Below, piece by piece: positions 11,001 to 22,168 of a DNA stretch of 64,000 nucleotides. The stretch covers positions 7,080,501-7,144,500 of the forward strand of contig OX463820.1 in NCBI GenBank assembly GCA_949825045.1, written 5' to 3'. The notes beneath the pieces were generated by a model. The model was not told the DNA's origin and made no database searches. It was given only the letters and a program-made list of their open reading frames with translations. The DNA is from Argyresthia goedartella. Lineage: Eukaryota; Arthropoda; Insecta; Lepidoptera; Argyresthiidae. Position 1 is the first letter of the stretch. Each line of letters begins with the position of its first letter. Position numbers and translations under genes: made by a program.

Positions 11001-12026
11001 ACAGAATGTGCCACTCGCTTTACGTAATAAAACCATTATTTAACAACTATCGCTTTCTGTATTGAATAATAGCTGCTATTAGCTGCATATTTTTCGTACG
11101 TTCACTACATATTATAAATTGTCGTTTATTTATATTAGATTAAAAAGTTTCATGTACATTAAACTATATTTTTAAAAATTATCTCGTAGAAACGGTGGAC
11201 ATCCAGGCGGATAACTGAGATATTTATGTAATTTGATTAACTACTATAATAAGTCAATCAAACCTACAAAATTAAAACGCATCTACGGGTTAGTTACCCA
11301 ACGAGCTGCGTATTTCCCAACTCGCACGTAGAATCTAGTTAGCACGCAAAAGGGCAAGAGAGTTAAGTATTACGCAACAAAAACTGAAAACATCGATTAC
11401 TGAGCCTTTTAAATCCGAAGCGTGTAAAGTCCGGAAATCGTAAGACGTTATTTATAGCTTGACCGGCGCGGGCGCAGGTTTCCAAACGGTAACCTTTCGC
11501 GAAGGGCTTAGATTAAGGATGCAGCGCGAAAACTGTGGACTTGCCTCTCTAGAACGAGATCCTCTCAGTATGCATAGATTCTGAGCTGGGTTGGGATGCG
11601 TAGATGGTGTTACATGAGGCACAGACAATACGAGGTACTTACTGATAGTAAATAGCCCATTGATGTCAAAATAAAGGTATCACTTATAAAATCCTGAAGA
11701 GAGACGAGACCAAAGATGAGCCTCCAGCCATAGCGCTTGACTTCCTCGTGTAGTCGGGCGGTGGTGAGGGATGTGGCGACGAATAGACGTCTGTATGGCG
11801 TGAGGCTTCAGTGCGGGGTCGGCATAGCATGTAATATCCATAGTATAAACTAAGAGTATATAATACGGTATTCGACTGCTTGTCAAAATAGATACTTTTA
11901 GGAACGTTCAAAACGGCAATTTTGTTAACGAGTTCTATGAAATACTAGCATGTGACGTCAAAGTCAAATGCTGTCTTAACACAAGTAGTTTTGAGTAGAA
12001 GCATACCAGGTATAGCGTTCTGATCT
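8099..12026. other. No recognisable gene
   Basis: Short open frames only. The longest, minus strand 9951-10292 (113 codons, no ATG start), resembles no family I know. A 16-bp perfect palindrome (TAAGATAATTATCTTA) is at 10817-10832, next to GTGAAGCGAAGCGAGG, a motif seen in several dispersed repeats here. Confidence 0.4.
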
Positions 12027-12742
12027 GTCAAAATCCACGCTACGTCATATACTGTTGCCACCTGCGACGATGGACTAAGTTAAGGGTATTTTCTGATGAA
12101 AGTCATTCCAAATACTGTCATTCTTCTTGTGCCACAATAATAATTAATCAACTATATCCTCGTTCTGTATAGGTATTTTCCTATACACGTTACAGTAAAT
12201 GTTGGCGATTATTGAATGTTTCCCTACAATACTGGCGACATAGTATCTCCGGTCTTCAAACCAGTGTTATCAGTAGTGTGAGCAAAACTAGCCTTTTCGC
12301 AAACTTAAACTGTGCCAAAAATACAAAGCGAAGTTATGACATATAGTTGTTTAAACATTATTATGCCACAAGAAGAATGACTATGGCACCTACCCCCGCC
12401 TGGGGGGTAATCCGAGGTTAGGTTCAAAAACACGTCACGTCATCTTACAAATACACGTGACACTGGCTTAATTAACCTCAAATTATATGTGACACTGGTT
12501 TATTAATAAGCCAGTGTCACGTGTATGACATATAACAATAACATATATTTCAAGAAGAAACGACTTTGAGAGTTAGACATCCTCCAACTGCACCAGCGCC
12601 TGCAATTAGATTTTGAGATTAGGTGCCAGTGTTGCGCATAAACAAGTAACTAGTTCGAAAATTCATCAGAAAACACCCTTAACTTTGTCCTTTGTTGTAG
12701 GTGCCAATTGTATATGACGTTGCGTGGATTTTGACAGGTAGG
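12027..12742. mobile_element. Non-autonomous element with long (about 80-bp) inverted repeats
   Basis: 12027-12105 and 12661-12742 are inverted copies, sharing CTGTCAAAATCCACGC at the outer ends and AGTTAAGGGT followed by TTTTCTGATGAA further in. A second inverted pair lies inside (about 12117-12140 against 12358-12385, GTCATTCTTCTTGTG). There is no coding capacity. A fold-back or MITE-type DNA transposon is the likely explanation; I found no clear target duplication and cannot name the superfamily. Confidence 0.6.
12451..12526. repeat. Perfect 20-bp inverted repeat around a third half-copy
   Basis: Arms 12451-12470 and 12507-12526 (ATACACGTGACACTGGCTTA) are exact complements. The 36-nt loop contains a degenerate third copy, ATGTGACACTGGTTTA, in the left-arm orientation. 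The core CACGTG is an E-box-like palindrome, probably by chance. Confidence 0.85.
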
Positions 12743-14029
12743 ACTGCTGTACCTCGCATACTGTACTTATTTTATGGTAATATCGACCCTCACGCACAGC
12801 TCCACTTGCAGTAACCAGAAGCAGTTATTCAATATAGGTACGGTACTAATTTGCCAGATAGGGTAGCCACATCTATGATGATATGGTTTGGTTTCCTCAC
12901 GATGTTTCCATCATCATTAGAAAGTCACCGCACTTACGAATAACTTACAGGACATCTGCAATTGTTCAAAAATATCCAAAGTCCAGCCAGTCCCCAGTCT
13001 CTGCGCAAGCCTCCCAACTATCGATTGGCCCTCCGTAAATCAAGCTTGGAGGTGCGCGCACGCACGCCGCAAGTAACTGAGTCCTCAAGCGGAGTGGCGA
13101 CGGCACGTCTGGCCATTATAGCTGGCAGTGGGCATAACTCGTGTTGTTTAAGATGAGATAGTGCAGGTAATGCTGGCTCTTTGAATGGTCTATTGCGTTG
13201 GCATGGAAGGGCTTGTCTGTATTGTAGATGGCAAATTTATTAATTATTATAAGTTTTCAGAATTATAGACGAAATGTAAGAAAGTTTTTTTTTAAGTTTA
13301 TTATGCCTTGGCAAGTGTACCATAACTTATCGTTAGTTACTTAGAATAAATCAAAATTGGTGCATATACAGGCTATAGCGCGGGAAATTCCTTATTACAA
13401 AAATCATAGATCAAAGAGAGGAACATTAGAGATATCAATTTGATTATTTATATTTTTTACTGCATTTGAAAACTGATATCTTAAAGGTTATCATATCAGT
13501 TGTACTCACTCAATGCATAAAGAGAGCCGAAATATAAAATTTCGTATTTGTTATAAATTGTAATATAACGCCCATGTGATTTTCACCGACAATGGTCATG
13601 TTCATCAGGAGGCGTGAATTAACAATACTGCGATATGGGAGTGAAGTACTTGAATATATAACAAGTATCCCAACCAAGCTCAGCGAGCAACCGTAACCGT
13701 GATATCATCTCATCTCACAGAACGTTGCGCAAACCGTACAGCACCCAAATCCGCGTTCTCCATGCCCCGAAATGGGCACAGGCCGATTAAAATATCCATG
13801 ACTAAAAGGCTTTCACCCTGATTGTATGCAAACTAGTGCATAATTTCGATAAACCGACCACATTTCCTCGAGAGAATCGTCATATCTGAGCGCGGCCGCA
13901 ACAGCTGTTAGCCTTCATTTAAAGGAAGTAAATTTTAGGTCTTGCAAAAGCAAAGGCATTCTATAAGGCGCAGAATAAGATGTAACAGCAGCTCAGAAAT
14001 ATTAGTTAGTCAGCCACTTTTAGAATCAC
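12743..14029. other. No recognisable gene
   Basis: Includes a moderately GC-rich patch (about 12980-13140) with a 64-codon open frame that I cannot assign. The rest is AT-rich. Confidence 0.4.
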
Positions 14030-14201
14030 CTGGATAATTTCGACATGAGGTTGACATGGTGGGTCAGGGTTATGCTTAAAGCTTCCTTTAGCCATAGTGC
14101 TAGGATAACATCTAAGAACAAATGAAAACCCTTGTTGCTCATCAACCCAGTCAATGTTGCTGACCAATCCATTATCTTTGCGAGTCGTTTTATCGATGCC
14201 C
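14030..14201 (-). CDS. Candidate internal exon of an unidentified gene
   Basis: On the minus strand an acceptor (TTATTTACATAG) precedes 14201 and a donor (CAG then GTGATT) follows 14030. Between them 172 bp are open in one frame and encode about 57 residues, beginning GIDKTTRKDNGLVSNIDWVD and including TMAKGSFKHNPDPPCQPHVE. The composition looks like a folded protein rather than translated AT-rich noise. The frame is open over 14006-14359 in total. I do not recognise the family and no neighbouring exon was found, so this may be a lone host exon, an old transposon fragment or chance. Confidence 0.3.
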
Positions 14202-17200
14202 CTATGTAAATAAATGTGTATCTGTATCAAGCTCCTTCCGATCAGAATCCATTCGGTGATAAAGTGATTCGTGACTTCCTGCAACCTCCTGCCGGCACCG
14301 CCCCACGATGTGCGCACTATCATTACGATGTTCAAGTGTAATCGCTGGCCATATTTCAAATCGTGTGATCAAAAAAATATTTTAAAGTAGCATTAAATGA
14401 AAGTCTCAGGTAATCGGTTTCAATATTACATGGCGTCGTGTTTATTGTTGAAAGACAGATTTCAAGAGTAAAATGAGTCGACATTTGTTAAAAGAATATT
14501 TGTTAGTTTTCCAGATGGAATGATTTTCTGACTAAACAATATGAATGTGTTTTTGCTAATCTGAAGGAGATAAGACGGTATTGTAATTGATGTTTGTTGG
14601 ATGATGTCCTTGTGTATTGTTCGTTTGGTGTGCTATAAAAGGAGTGGATTGTTGCTTGTGTTTCCTTTGATAGACTTAAGTTATGTATCTGTGTAAGTAT
14701 AGACAACGTATATGATATTAGTATATTATAGTGTTTACGCCAATTCCCCAGAGACAAAGCTTAGCTATCATGTCCTACGTATATGCATTTATTGTATAGG
14801 TATAGGCATGTATAGGTATATAAAATTACAGACATTTCCCTGCTGCTGTTTATTTTCATGATATTCCAGTTATTAACAAGACTTGTTTCGTTTCAGGTAC
14901 ATTTCTCATCACCTGCAAATAAAATAAATGCAGAGAAGTAAGGTACAACAGGTAGCTACCATAATTATAAATTTCTAATGGTCGAAGTAAAAAGCTTCAA
15001 TTGATTCCTTAACGAGTGTTATCGCTTCTTGGAACTGAAGCTGTCCTCGATTCATTTATCACTGATGTCAACTGACCTACCGTCTCTCTCTTTTTGCTTC
15101 TACAAATGAGGAGTCTGGTGTGAGTGCTAATGTGTCAGAGAGATCTTGAATTTTTGGACGTCAGCCTCGAAGGTAACGTTTCCACTAATTATTGTCACTC
15201 CCTCACACACCTTGTTTCAACGTTCACAAGCTATGCTTGCAGATTTACTTGAACGGTTTTAAATGCTACAAACTTGATGTACTTGTATAACTATAGTTGC
15301 CAGACACCTTTTTTTCTATAAACCAGCTAATTATAATTATAATTGATGGCGCATATCAGGATGCTGACTACGGTCTTGATTTATATTGCGAAATGTATTT
15401 GCACTAATTACATAGTTAAATACTCGTATTGACATATCAGTTCATTAGAAGGAAATTGTATAAGGCAATGATGAAAGTTGAAAAATAATATCGCTCAACT
15501 AGACAGCTTATGCGCCAGGAACGCCTTTTTCTTTCCACTAATTTATAGTTCACGTATTTGTGCTTTGACTGTAACGGGAATATGACACAGTGATAATATG
15601 AGATTAGTCAGTCAACATTTCTATATTACATTAGATATTTACATATACTTAGTAAATGTCCAATGTAAAATGCCTCTTTACATTGGATCAAAATCCCACA
15701 GATTAGATCTCTTTTGCAAATTGATTGTGTTTAGTTAATACAAATATGTATTGCAATATGATATTGCAATATGATTGCAATATTATATAATATTGCAATA
15801 TTAGTTATTATATTGCAATATTATATAATAATTACAAAATTATTAACAGCGATTTCTATGTTAAGTTAGATTAACATGCAGTCTTTTCATTCTTATTTAT
15901 TAACATGTGATACAATCTTAACTAATTGCAAAGATAATTAAATCAAAATTTGTTTCTCATCTCAGACAATCGAAAAGCCTGACCCGAAACACTTGGTGAA
16001 AATATCTCAGCACCACCCTACCTCATTCCGACTTCATGTCACTATGAGGCACACGCGGGGGAGCAAGACTATACGGGTTAGCAAGGGGTCAGCATCTAAG
16101 CATGGAGCTCTTGAGAACCGCAGCAATGTCTATTCGTCCCCTGAATAACACCGCCTTAGTTCCTGAGGTAGACCTCCAGTCCCTATGTATCTTCTCAGCC
16201 ACGATACGTATTTTCTCCAGACTGGCCACGAGCACGTCTGTGGCTGAGCAGCAGTATAATTCAATTTACCGGGATCGGCTTTCTAAATGATGCACAAAAC
16301 TCATTTGTGGAATGACAAGTGAAACGGTTGCTGCCATTTTGTTTTGTAGCTTTCACGGGCAGGCCGAGGGCACTGTGGCTGGCGCCATTTTGTTTCTGGG
16401 AGATGAAGGACATACGGTGCAGCAAGGTCAATATCAGGTGTAATCAGGCTTTAACGATTGATTATATTTTTATTTTATTGCCTCTCCTGTTACGAGGACA
16501 ATAAAAAGCAGAATTTTACCATTTTCTTGCAACACGCGATTCTATGAGCGTGTAGGAAATTATTATTGCGCCTTATATCTTATCATGCTAAAAAGTTTGT
16601 ACAAACTTATCTTGCCATCATGTAGCGATGTAAACATAGCATTGGTTTTTGGAACCCATTTTTGGATCGAAGATTCGGTTCTCATATTCATAGAACACAT
16701 GTGTGACACGCGTCAGCCTGTAATCAATGTATCACATACGTCAGACATACGAGTATAATAATTCGTAACTCTCGTAACGTAGGAGACGTCGTCATTCTAA
16801 TCCATGCTTTGATGTCCCCAGTTTATGACGGCTCGACCACACACCCACGACGTTGCGTACGGAAAAACCAACACTACCGCCATGGGCCATGAGTCTAAAA
16901 TATCTTACTGCCAACAATTATGGCCTATACTGAAAAAGCTGAAAAAGCTGAAGTAGTTATTCTTCTTCCTAGCGTTTCCGAAATTAAAGTTGGACTAATT
17001 TGTCACATATAGTGTGTGTGAGTGTGTGTAGTGTGGGAGGCGGATCTTTCCTGTGCTTATCAATTTATTGCACTAAACAATAATACGTATTCTACAGAAA
17101 AAGTTATGATAGTAAGATGAATAAAATCATTAAGATTGATGAAGATGGGCTATGGTTTGGGTAGTAATATATATATACATAATAATATATAATACATTTA

Positions 17201-17202
17201 TA
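14202..17202. other. No recognisable gene
   Basis: AT-rich. About 15745-15835 is built from repeated and inverted ATTGCAATAT units. GT-rich and TA-rich simple stretches occur near 17005-17035 and 17165-17215. Confidence 0.4.
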
Positions 17203-17399
17203 ATAATAAATGTAAAAGTAGCGATGTTTGGATGTTTGTCTGTTTGTGCCCCAACCACGCTAAAACGGCCAAACGGTTACGATTAACAGACAGGATACTT
17301 TTTATCCGACTGCACCCGAAGGAGGGTAACGTTGTCTCGGTAAATGATAATTCCGAGGTTCACGCAGATGAAGTTGCGGGCATCAGCTGGTACAAAATA
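17203..17399. repeat. Degenerate dispersed repeat
   Basis: The order GATGTTTGTCTGTTTGTGCC, AACGGCCAAACGGTTACGAT, GATACTTTTTATCC, then CGCAGATGAAGTTGCGGGCA is a combination I recall from an abundant lepidopteran non-coding repeat. It has no coding capacity; its class cannot be decided from one copy. Confidence 0.45.
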
Positions 17400-17864
17400 T
17401 AAATGTTTAAACAGAGCAAGCCTATCGTCTACTTAGTAAGGTAGTCCTAATGGACTTTCACTGCAATGATTAAACTGACATCATAAATGTTCGTTGTCTC
17501 CCTGCTGCTTCCATAGGTAGGGTTGTGCAGCAGGTTTTATTTGCATAGTTTCCGACTCTGTCGCCGTGACAACCCTGATTGTTGGCTAATAGAGGCTTCG
17601 TTTCACCTGTCACAGTCGCAGCAGCTATACTAATAAATGAAATTCATTATTGCCAGACGAACTAATGAGTGGAAAGCATTTATATGACAAGATAACTTGT
17701 AATAGTCGCTAATGATAAACGTATTTAAGTGCGGGCAGTTCACTGTATACGATCATGTATATCAATGCGCGTATTTGCTATGTTATACAGATTAGGAAGT
17801 TTTACAATTAATGACTACCATTTACCATTTCGGCTTGTGCTATTGATAATATTAAAAAAAGGAA

Positions 17865-18014
17865 CCGCCTTCAAAGTTGACGAAAACCTTCCCCAGAATG
17901 TAACAAATACTTTTTCAAAATCGATTCAGCCAAACGCGATATAATTGCGGACAAACACACATACAAACATACGGGTCAAGCTGAGAACCTCCTTTTTTGA
18001 AGTCGGTTAAAAAA
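17865..18014 (+). repeat. Dispersed repeat 3' end
   Basis: The segment runs from AACCGCCTTCAAAGTTGACG through ACAAACACACATACAAACAT to GAACCTCCTTTTTTGAAGTC and an A run. I recall this as a recurrent 3'-end module of lepidopteran interspersed repeats. The A-rich end suggests plus orientation. Confidence 0.45.
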
Positions 18015-18290
18015 ACGTTTCCTTCGGATGGTATCAAGCTGTCCGCCTGCAGTTTTCAAAACCTCACACTTCAATCACGGATATAAATTAGATAGTTGTT
18101 GTTATAATCTGGAGTTGTTCAATCAAGAAATCGAATGACTTCATTCAAGTGCGTCCACTCAGAGATAAAATATTGTGTTTCGATGAAACCTAATGGAGTC
18201 ATTTCTTAAAAAGTGACCGATAGTGAGCAATTGAAATTAATTACCAATTCAAAAATGAATAAAATTAGTATAAGTATTTTTTTTATTAAG

Positions 18291-18684
18291 TATATGTCAC
18301 CGTAAGATAGTCAAAACCCGTGAGTTGAGCGTTAGTATATAACGCGTTAGTTGATCAACTATCGACAGATAGTAAACCAGACCGACAGGGTTAAGAATTG
18401 ACGTTTATTTTGTTTTTACATATCAACCTAACACGAAGACTATTCGGGGGCTTCGCTGCGCTCGCCCCCTCTAGTCTTCACCTAAGCTACCGCAGTGTTT
18501 GCGCTGGTATTTCGTTTGCAATTCAAGTTTAAACCAGTTTACTATTTAACGGTTAGATAATCAACTAACGCGTCATATAATCAGTACGCTACAGTTTACT
18601 ATCTGTCGATAGTTGACCAACTAACGAGAAAAAACGTTGGTTTATCAACTACGTTTTGACAATCCTTCGTTACGGTGACATATA
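18291..18684. mobile_element. MITE with terminal inverted repeats and a central GC hairpin
   Basis: The ends read TATATGTCACCGTAA and its complement, and both sides carry TTGTCAAAAC- or AGTCAAAAC-type sequence and many TAGTTGATCAACTA-like short palindromes. The centre holds CAACCTAACACGAAG, then the hairpin GGGGGCTTCGCTGCGCTCGC, CCCC, then TTCACCTAAGCTACCGCAGT. The same core occurs at 19874-20182 (minus), 40182-40531 (plus) and, degraded, at 39660-39755 (minus). A partial terminal copy is at 49527-49640. There is no coding capacity. Confidence 0.7.
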
Positions 18685-19873
18685 TATTTTTACTCTTAAC
18701 TTTTAGTTATATGTAATTATAGTACACACAGGGGCGTTGGGCGTTGGGCAATTGGGCTTTCTAATTTGCTCAATTTTTTTTATTTGCATTCTCCAATGCA
18801 CCCTCTGAATGATTTTGGGATTTTGCCGTAAAACCAACCGACACATGTAAGGAGACGGGCTATGGGATTGCAACTACTAGAAACTTACTTAAGGAGGCAT
18901 TTAATAACATTCGCAAGTTAATGCTGGGCGATGAAAATTTTACGATCGATAAAACCTCCAGGTTACTTCAACAACATGCATGTCCCTGTTACGTTTTCTC
19001 TTTGAGTTACAAGACATAACTATGTGTTATTTTATATATCGTTGTTAAGTAAAATCGAAGTTTCTACTAAGAAGGAAAAAAATCCTATGAAATAAAAATA
19101 ATAAACTTTATTTGCGTATCACATTTACCTTAGTTAGAGCCTTTGAGTTTGTTATGCCTCTCGCCATACAATGGGTTACTTGACAAGGTAGTCGAACAAT
19201 TATAAATACAAGTAGGACGTTGAAGCCCTGCTTGCATACAAAAAGTATCGTCGCTGACGGAATTGTATAACTCTATGAACATATTTTTTTGTAAAAACGA
19301 CCAAATTGTAATTATTGAATTAACACATTGGTTTATGACGTGATGATTGTGATATGACGTCACACAAATCACAATGTGTGTATCACTTCATCCCGCCTCA
19401 AACGCGACACCTTAAGTGCCCTTCTCGTCCTCATAGCCGAAGTCGAGTACGTCGCAATGGACTATAACTGACACGTTTTGACAACTCACTATTTTGACTG
19501 CCTATACCAAACTAAAGTGGACCGACGAAGGCCGCAAGGGAGAGAGCATAGGGGATGACTTTCGAAGAAGACCGTAGATGATCTATCCGTTTATACCAAT
19601 ATGCAGAAAGTTTTAGCGCCAGAGGAAATAAGAAGACAGGAAGTAGATTTCCATTGGAAATTCACAGCAGGTCCTGAACCGCCATCCATTATTGGAACTG
19701 GAACCCTGGTCAATTATTGTGCCCTCTTCGGGTAGACTCGTGGGTGGATCGGATCGCCTTTAAACACGTACCGCCCACAGGTTACTTGTATGAATAACTA
19801 AAGACTTAAGTTCGAATGTGGAAATGATCCTTTATTGTTAATCCCGATATAGATTTTTACCAGCAGTTAAATA
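18685..19873. other. No recognisable gene
   Basis: Nothing nameable. A GC-moderate stretch at about 19380-19760 has no long open frame. Confidence 0.4.
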
Positions 19874-20182
19874 TGGCAACAAATAATGATCACCAAAATA
19901 TTTTTTTCCTACCCAAAATGGATAAATGAACACCAAAAGTTGCAAAAAATATCAGGGCAAAATACTGCGGTAGCTTTGGTGAAGGGTAATTATCCTTCGT
20001 GTTAGGTCGAACATGTAAGAACAACAAAAAATACTTAAAACATAAACTTAAGTACACAAAACATAAAAAGAAGTTTGGTGATCATTTATCCAAACACAAT
20101 TTGGTGGACATTTATTTATCCATTCTGGCAGTCATTTCGAATTTATTGGTAGTAAAATAGGTGCGTTTTTGGTAATTGTTTA
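19874..20182 (-). mobile_element. Hairpin-cored MITE, minus-strand copy
   Basis: Related over its length, in reverse orientation, to 40182-40531: shared pieces include TGATCACCAAAATATTTTTT, TTGCAAAAAATATCAGGGCA and TTTGGTGGACATTTATTTAT. The GC loop of the core hairpin (about 25 nt in the other copy) is missing, leaving GAAGGGTAATTATCCTTC. There is no coding capacity. Confidence 0.7.
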
Positions 20183-20295
20183 AACATAAGCCGTTAAATA
20201 TATCAAAGCGTCGGCGTACTTAGTTCGCGCATTTGCATCAACATCAATGCATTTGTAGATAGTCTTACACCTATCCGAAAAATTCGGTTTTTCAT

Positions 20296-20586
20296 GAATG
20301 AATGGATACTTTATTGCACAAAAACAAACATAATAATAATAATACCTTGGACACTATTTACACACATTGATCTAGTCCCAAACTAGGATTCCCTGTATCT
20401 TGGGTACAAGACAACGATACACATACTTAAATAGATAAATATTATACTTAGATAGATAAACAACCATGATTAGGGTACAAACATCTGTTCTCAACAAACA
20501 AGTATTTGCCCCCACCGGGACTCGAACCCGGGACCCTTGGCTTCGTAGGCAGGCTCACTGCCGACTCGGCCATTCGGGTCGTCCAT
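20296..20586 (-). mobile_element. tRNA-derived SINE, minus strand
   Basis: On the minus strand a tRNA-like head carries the internal polymerase III promoter: A box GGCCGAGTCGG (20560-20570) and B box GGTTCGAGTCC (20518-20528). The body reads TTTGTACCCTAATCATGGTT and later GATACAGGGAATCCTAGTTT, followed by an (ATT)n stretch and GCAATAAAGTATCC. The same body is found at 27364-27614. The head does not form a tRNA acceptor stem, so it is a SINE and not a tRNA gene. Confidence 0.85.
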
Positions 20587-21235
20587 GGTCGTCAACATAC
20601 AGAGACAACACAAAGAAAAATATATGTACAAGAGGCGCGCTTATCTCTCTAAAAGAGATTTCTACCGGCAAACCCAGATAGGGAGGATTTCATCTGTATT
20701 TATTTTCAGTGATGGTCAGCTCGATCTCTCACCTTGTGCCATCATCGATCTTAAATAAGATTTCGATACCCATAAACACAGTGCCTCGAATATAATCATA
20801 CCCCATGAAATATACAACGTTATTAATGGCAACTGCAGCGTAAAGCCTTCGTAAAGTACACAGAGTATGACAACATCGTATTAAGAGAGCCTGCGATACA
20901 TCTCTCTCACGGAAAACAATGGGTTTGATTCCCGACTGTGTAATTTTTCTGTCAGCACCGTACTTTTATATGCCCCTGTATGGGTTTTTGACGTGCACTG
21001 TCATTTTTAAGGCGCTCCGTATAGAGATATTTCGGGTGACGGATCGCTAAAGGTCACCTCGATTATTTTAATCGAGACATTTATCACGATGTTATTGTTT
21101 GAGAGTTCCGCGAGCGTCTTAATCGATTTTCTTTATTTTGCGGTTCATTTTATGTGTAGATCTACGATTGTACGTGTATGCAATCATATTTTGGATCCTT
21201 TTTTCTTGTTGTATGTATGTCTGTATGTATTTAGG
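20587..21235. other. No recognisable gene
   Basis: Nothing supported. GGGTTTGATTCCCGAC near 20930 looks like a polymerase III B box, but no matching A box or cloverleaf is present. Confidence 0.4.
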
Positions 21236-21305
21236 GTGCCGGTAGGAAAATGGATCACCGGTGTAGATCCAGGAGGTAGAATGGATTTGCGGGGCCGGCC
21301 GGTAG

Positions 21306-21500
21306 GAAGATCTTGGGGAACAAGGACAGCTTCAGGAAGTGCAGGAGAGCTCTTGCAATGTCCCCAGCATCATGGTAGCCACATCGAAAAGCCGGGAGGC
21401 TGTGATGAAGCGCTCGGCCTTCAGAGAGATTGCAGTAGGAGACAAGAGAGATAAAATAAATAGTACCGAATACGGGATAAAATACTGCCAAGTGTGGTAA
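21306..21500 (+). CDS. Unassigned open frame, possible terminal exon or pseudogene
   Basis: Open for 64 codons to TAA 21498-21500 after a stop at 21303. It reads DLGEQGQLQEVQESSCNVPS, then VATSKSREAVMKRSAFREIA and ends YGIKYCQVW. An acceptor-like CTGTATGTATTTAG ends at 21235 and an AATAAA lies at 21659, so a last exon is conceivable, but the in-frame TAG at 21303 argues for a pseudogene. No family recognised. Confidence 0.2.
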   Translation, partial: EDLGEQGQLQEVQESSCNVPSIMVATSKSREAVMKRSAFREIAVGDKRDKINSTEYGIKYCQVW

Positions 21501-21743
21501 AGATTATTTGCAAAATAATGTCAAATGAGTGACATCTGTCTGTAAATAATAGTTTCGAATTTAGTTTCGAATTTTATTTGATTTCATCATGCTGTCTAAG
21601 TTTATTTATTAGATTTAAAACCACGAAATGAGATGTATACTATCTGTTGTGTTTTGCAATAAATTAAATATCGATTATATTTATAAATTAAATATATATA
21701 AAAAAATAACCCTTACGGCAAAATTTGGTTCTCTTGTTCCTTT

Positions 21744-22168
21744 GCTGATAACTTTTGAACCATCGCAGTGAACCAACTACAAAAAACCGCATTAAAATCC
21801 GTTCACCCGTTTGACTGCTATTCCTAGCTAAGCTGATAACTTTAGAACTACTTAACGGATTTCGACAAAACATATCTAGGAACTATCGCAGTGAATTTTA
21901 CTGCCAACTACGAAAATCGCATTAAAATCCGTTTACTCGTATGACCGCTATTCGTTGATAAGCTGATAACTTTCGAACTACTGAACCGATTTTAATACAA
22001 GTCTACTACCGGGGAACTACGCAGGGAAGTCTACTACTATTATCAGAAAACCGCATTAATCTCCGTACCCATCTGACTGCTAGGGCGCCACGGACAGACG
22101 AACCGACACACACCGACAGACGTTTCAAAGTTATAAAACCCCTCTTATGGTTATCGGGGGTAAAAATT
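21744..22168. repeat. Dispersed repeat made of three related direct modules
   Basis: Modules starting at 21744, 21832 and 21962 each begin GCTGATAACTTT and contain CGCATTAAAATCCGTT-like sequence. The first lacks an internal stretch of about 40 bp. The 3' end has ACAGACGAACCGACACACAC and a small hairpin (CCCCTCTTATGGTTATCGGGG). I recall this 3' end from lepidopteran genomes; the class is undetermined. Confidence 0.6.
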
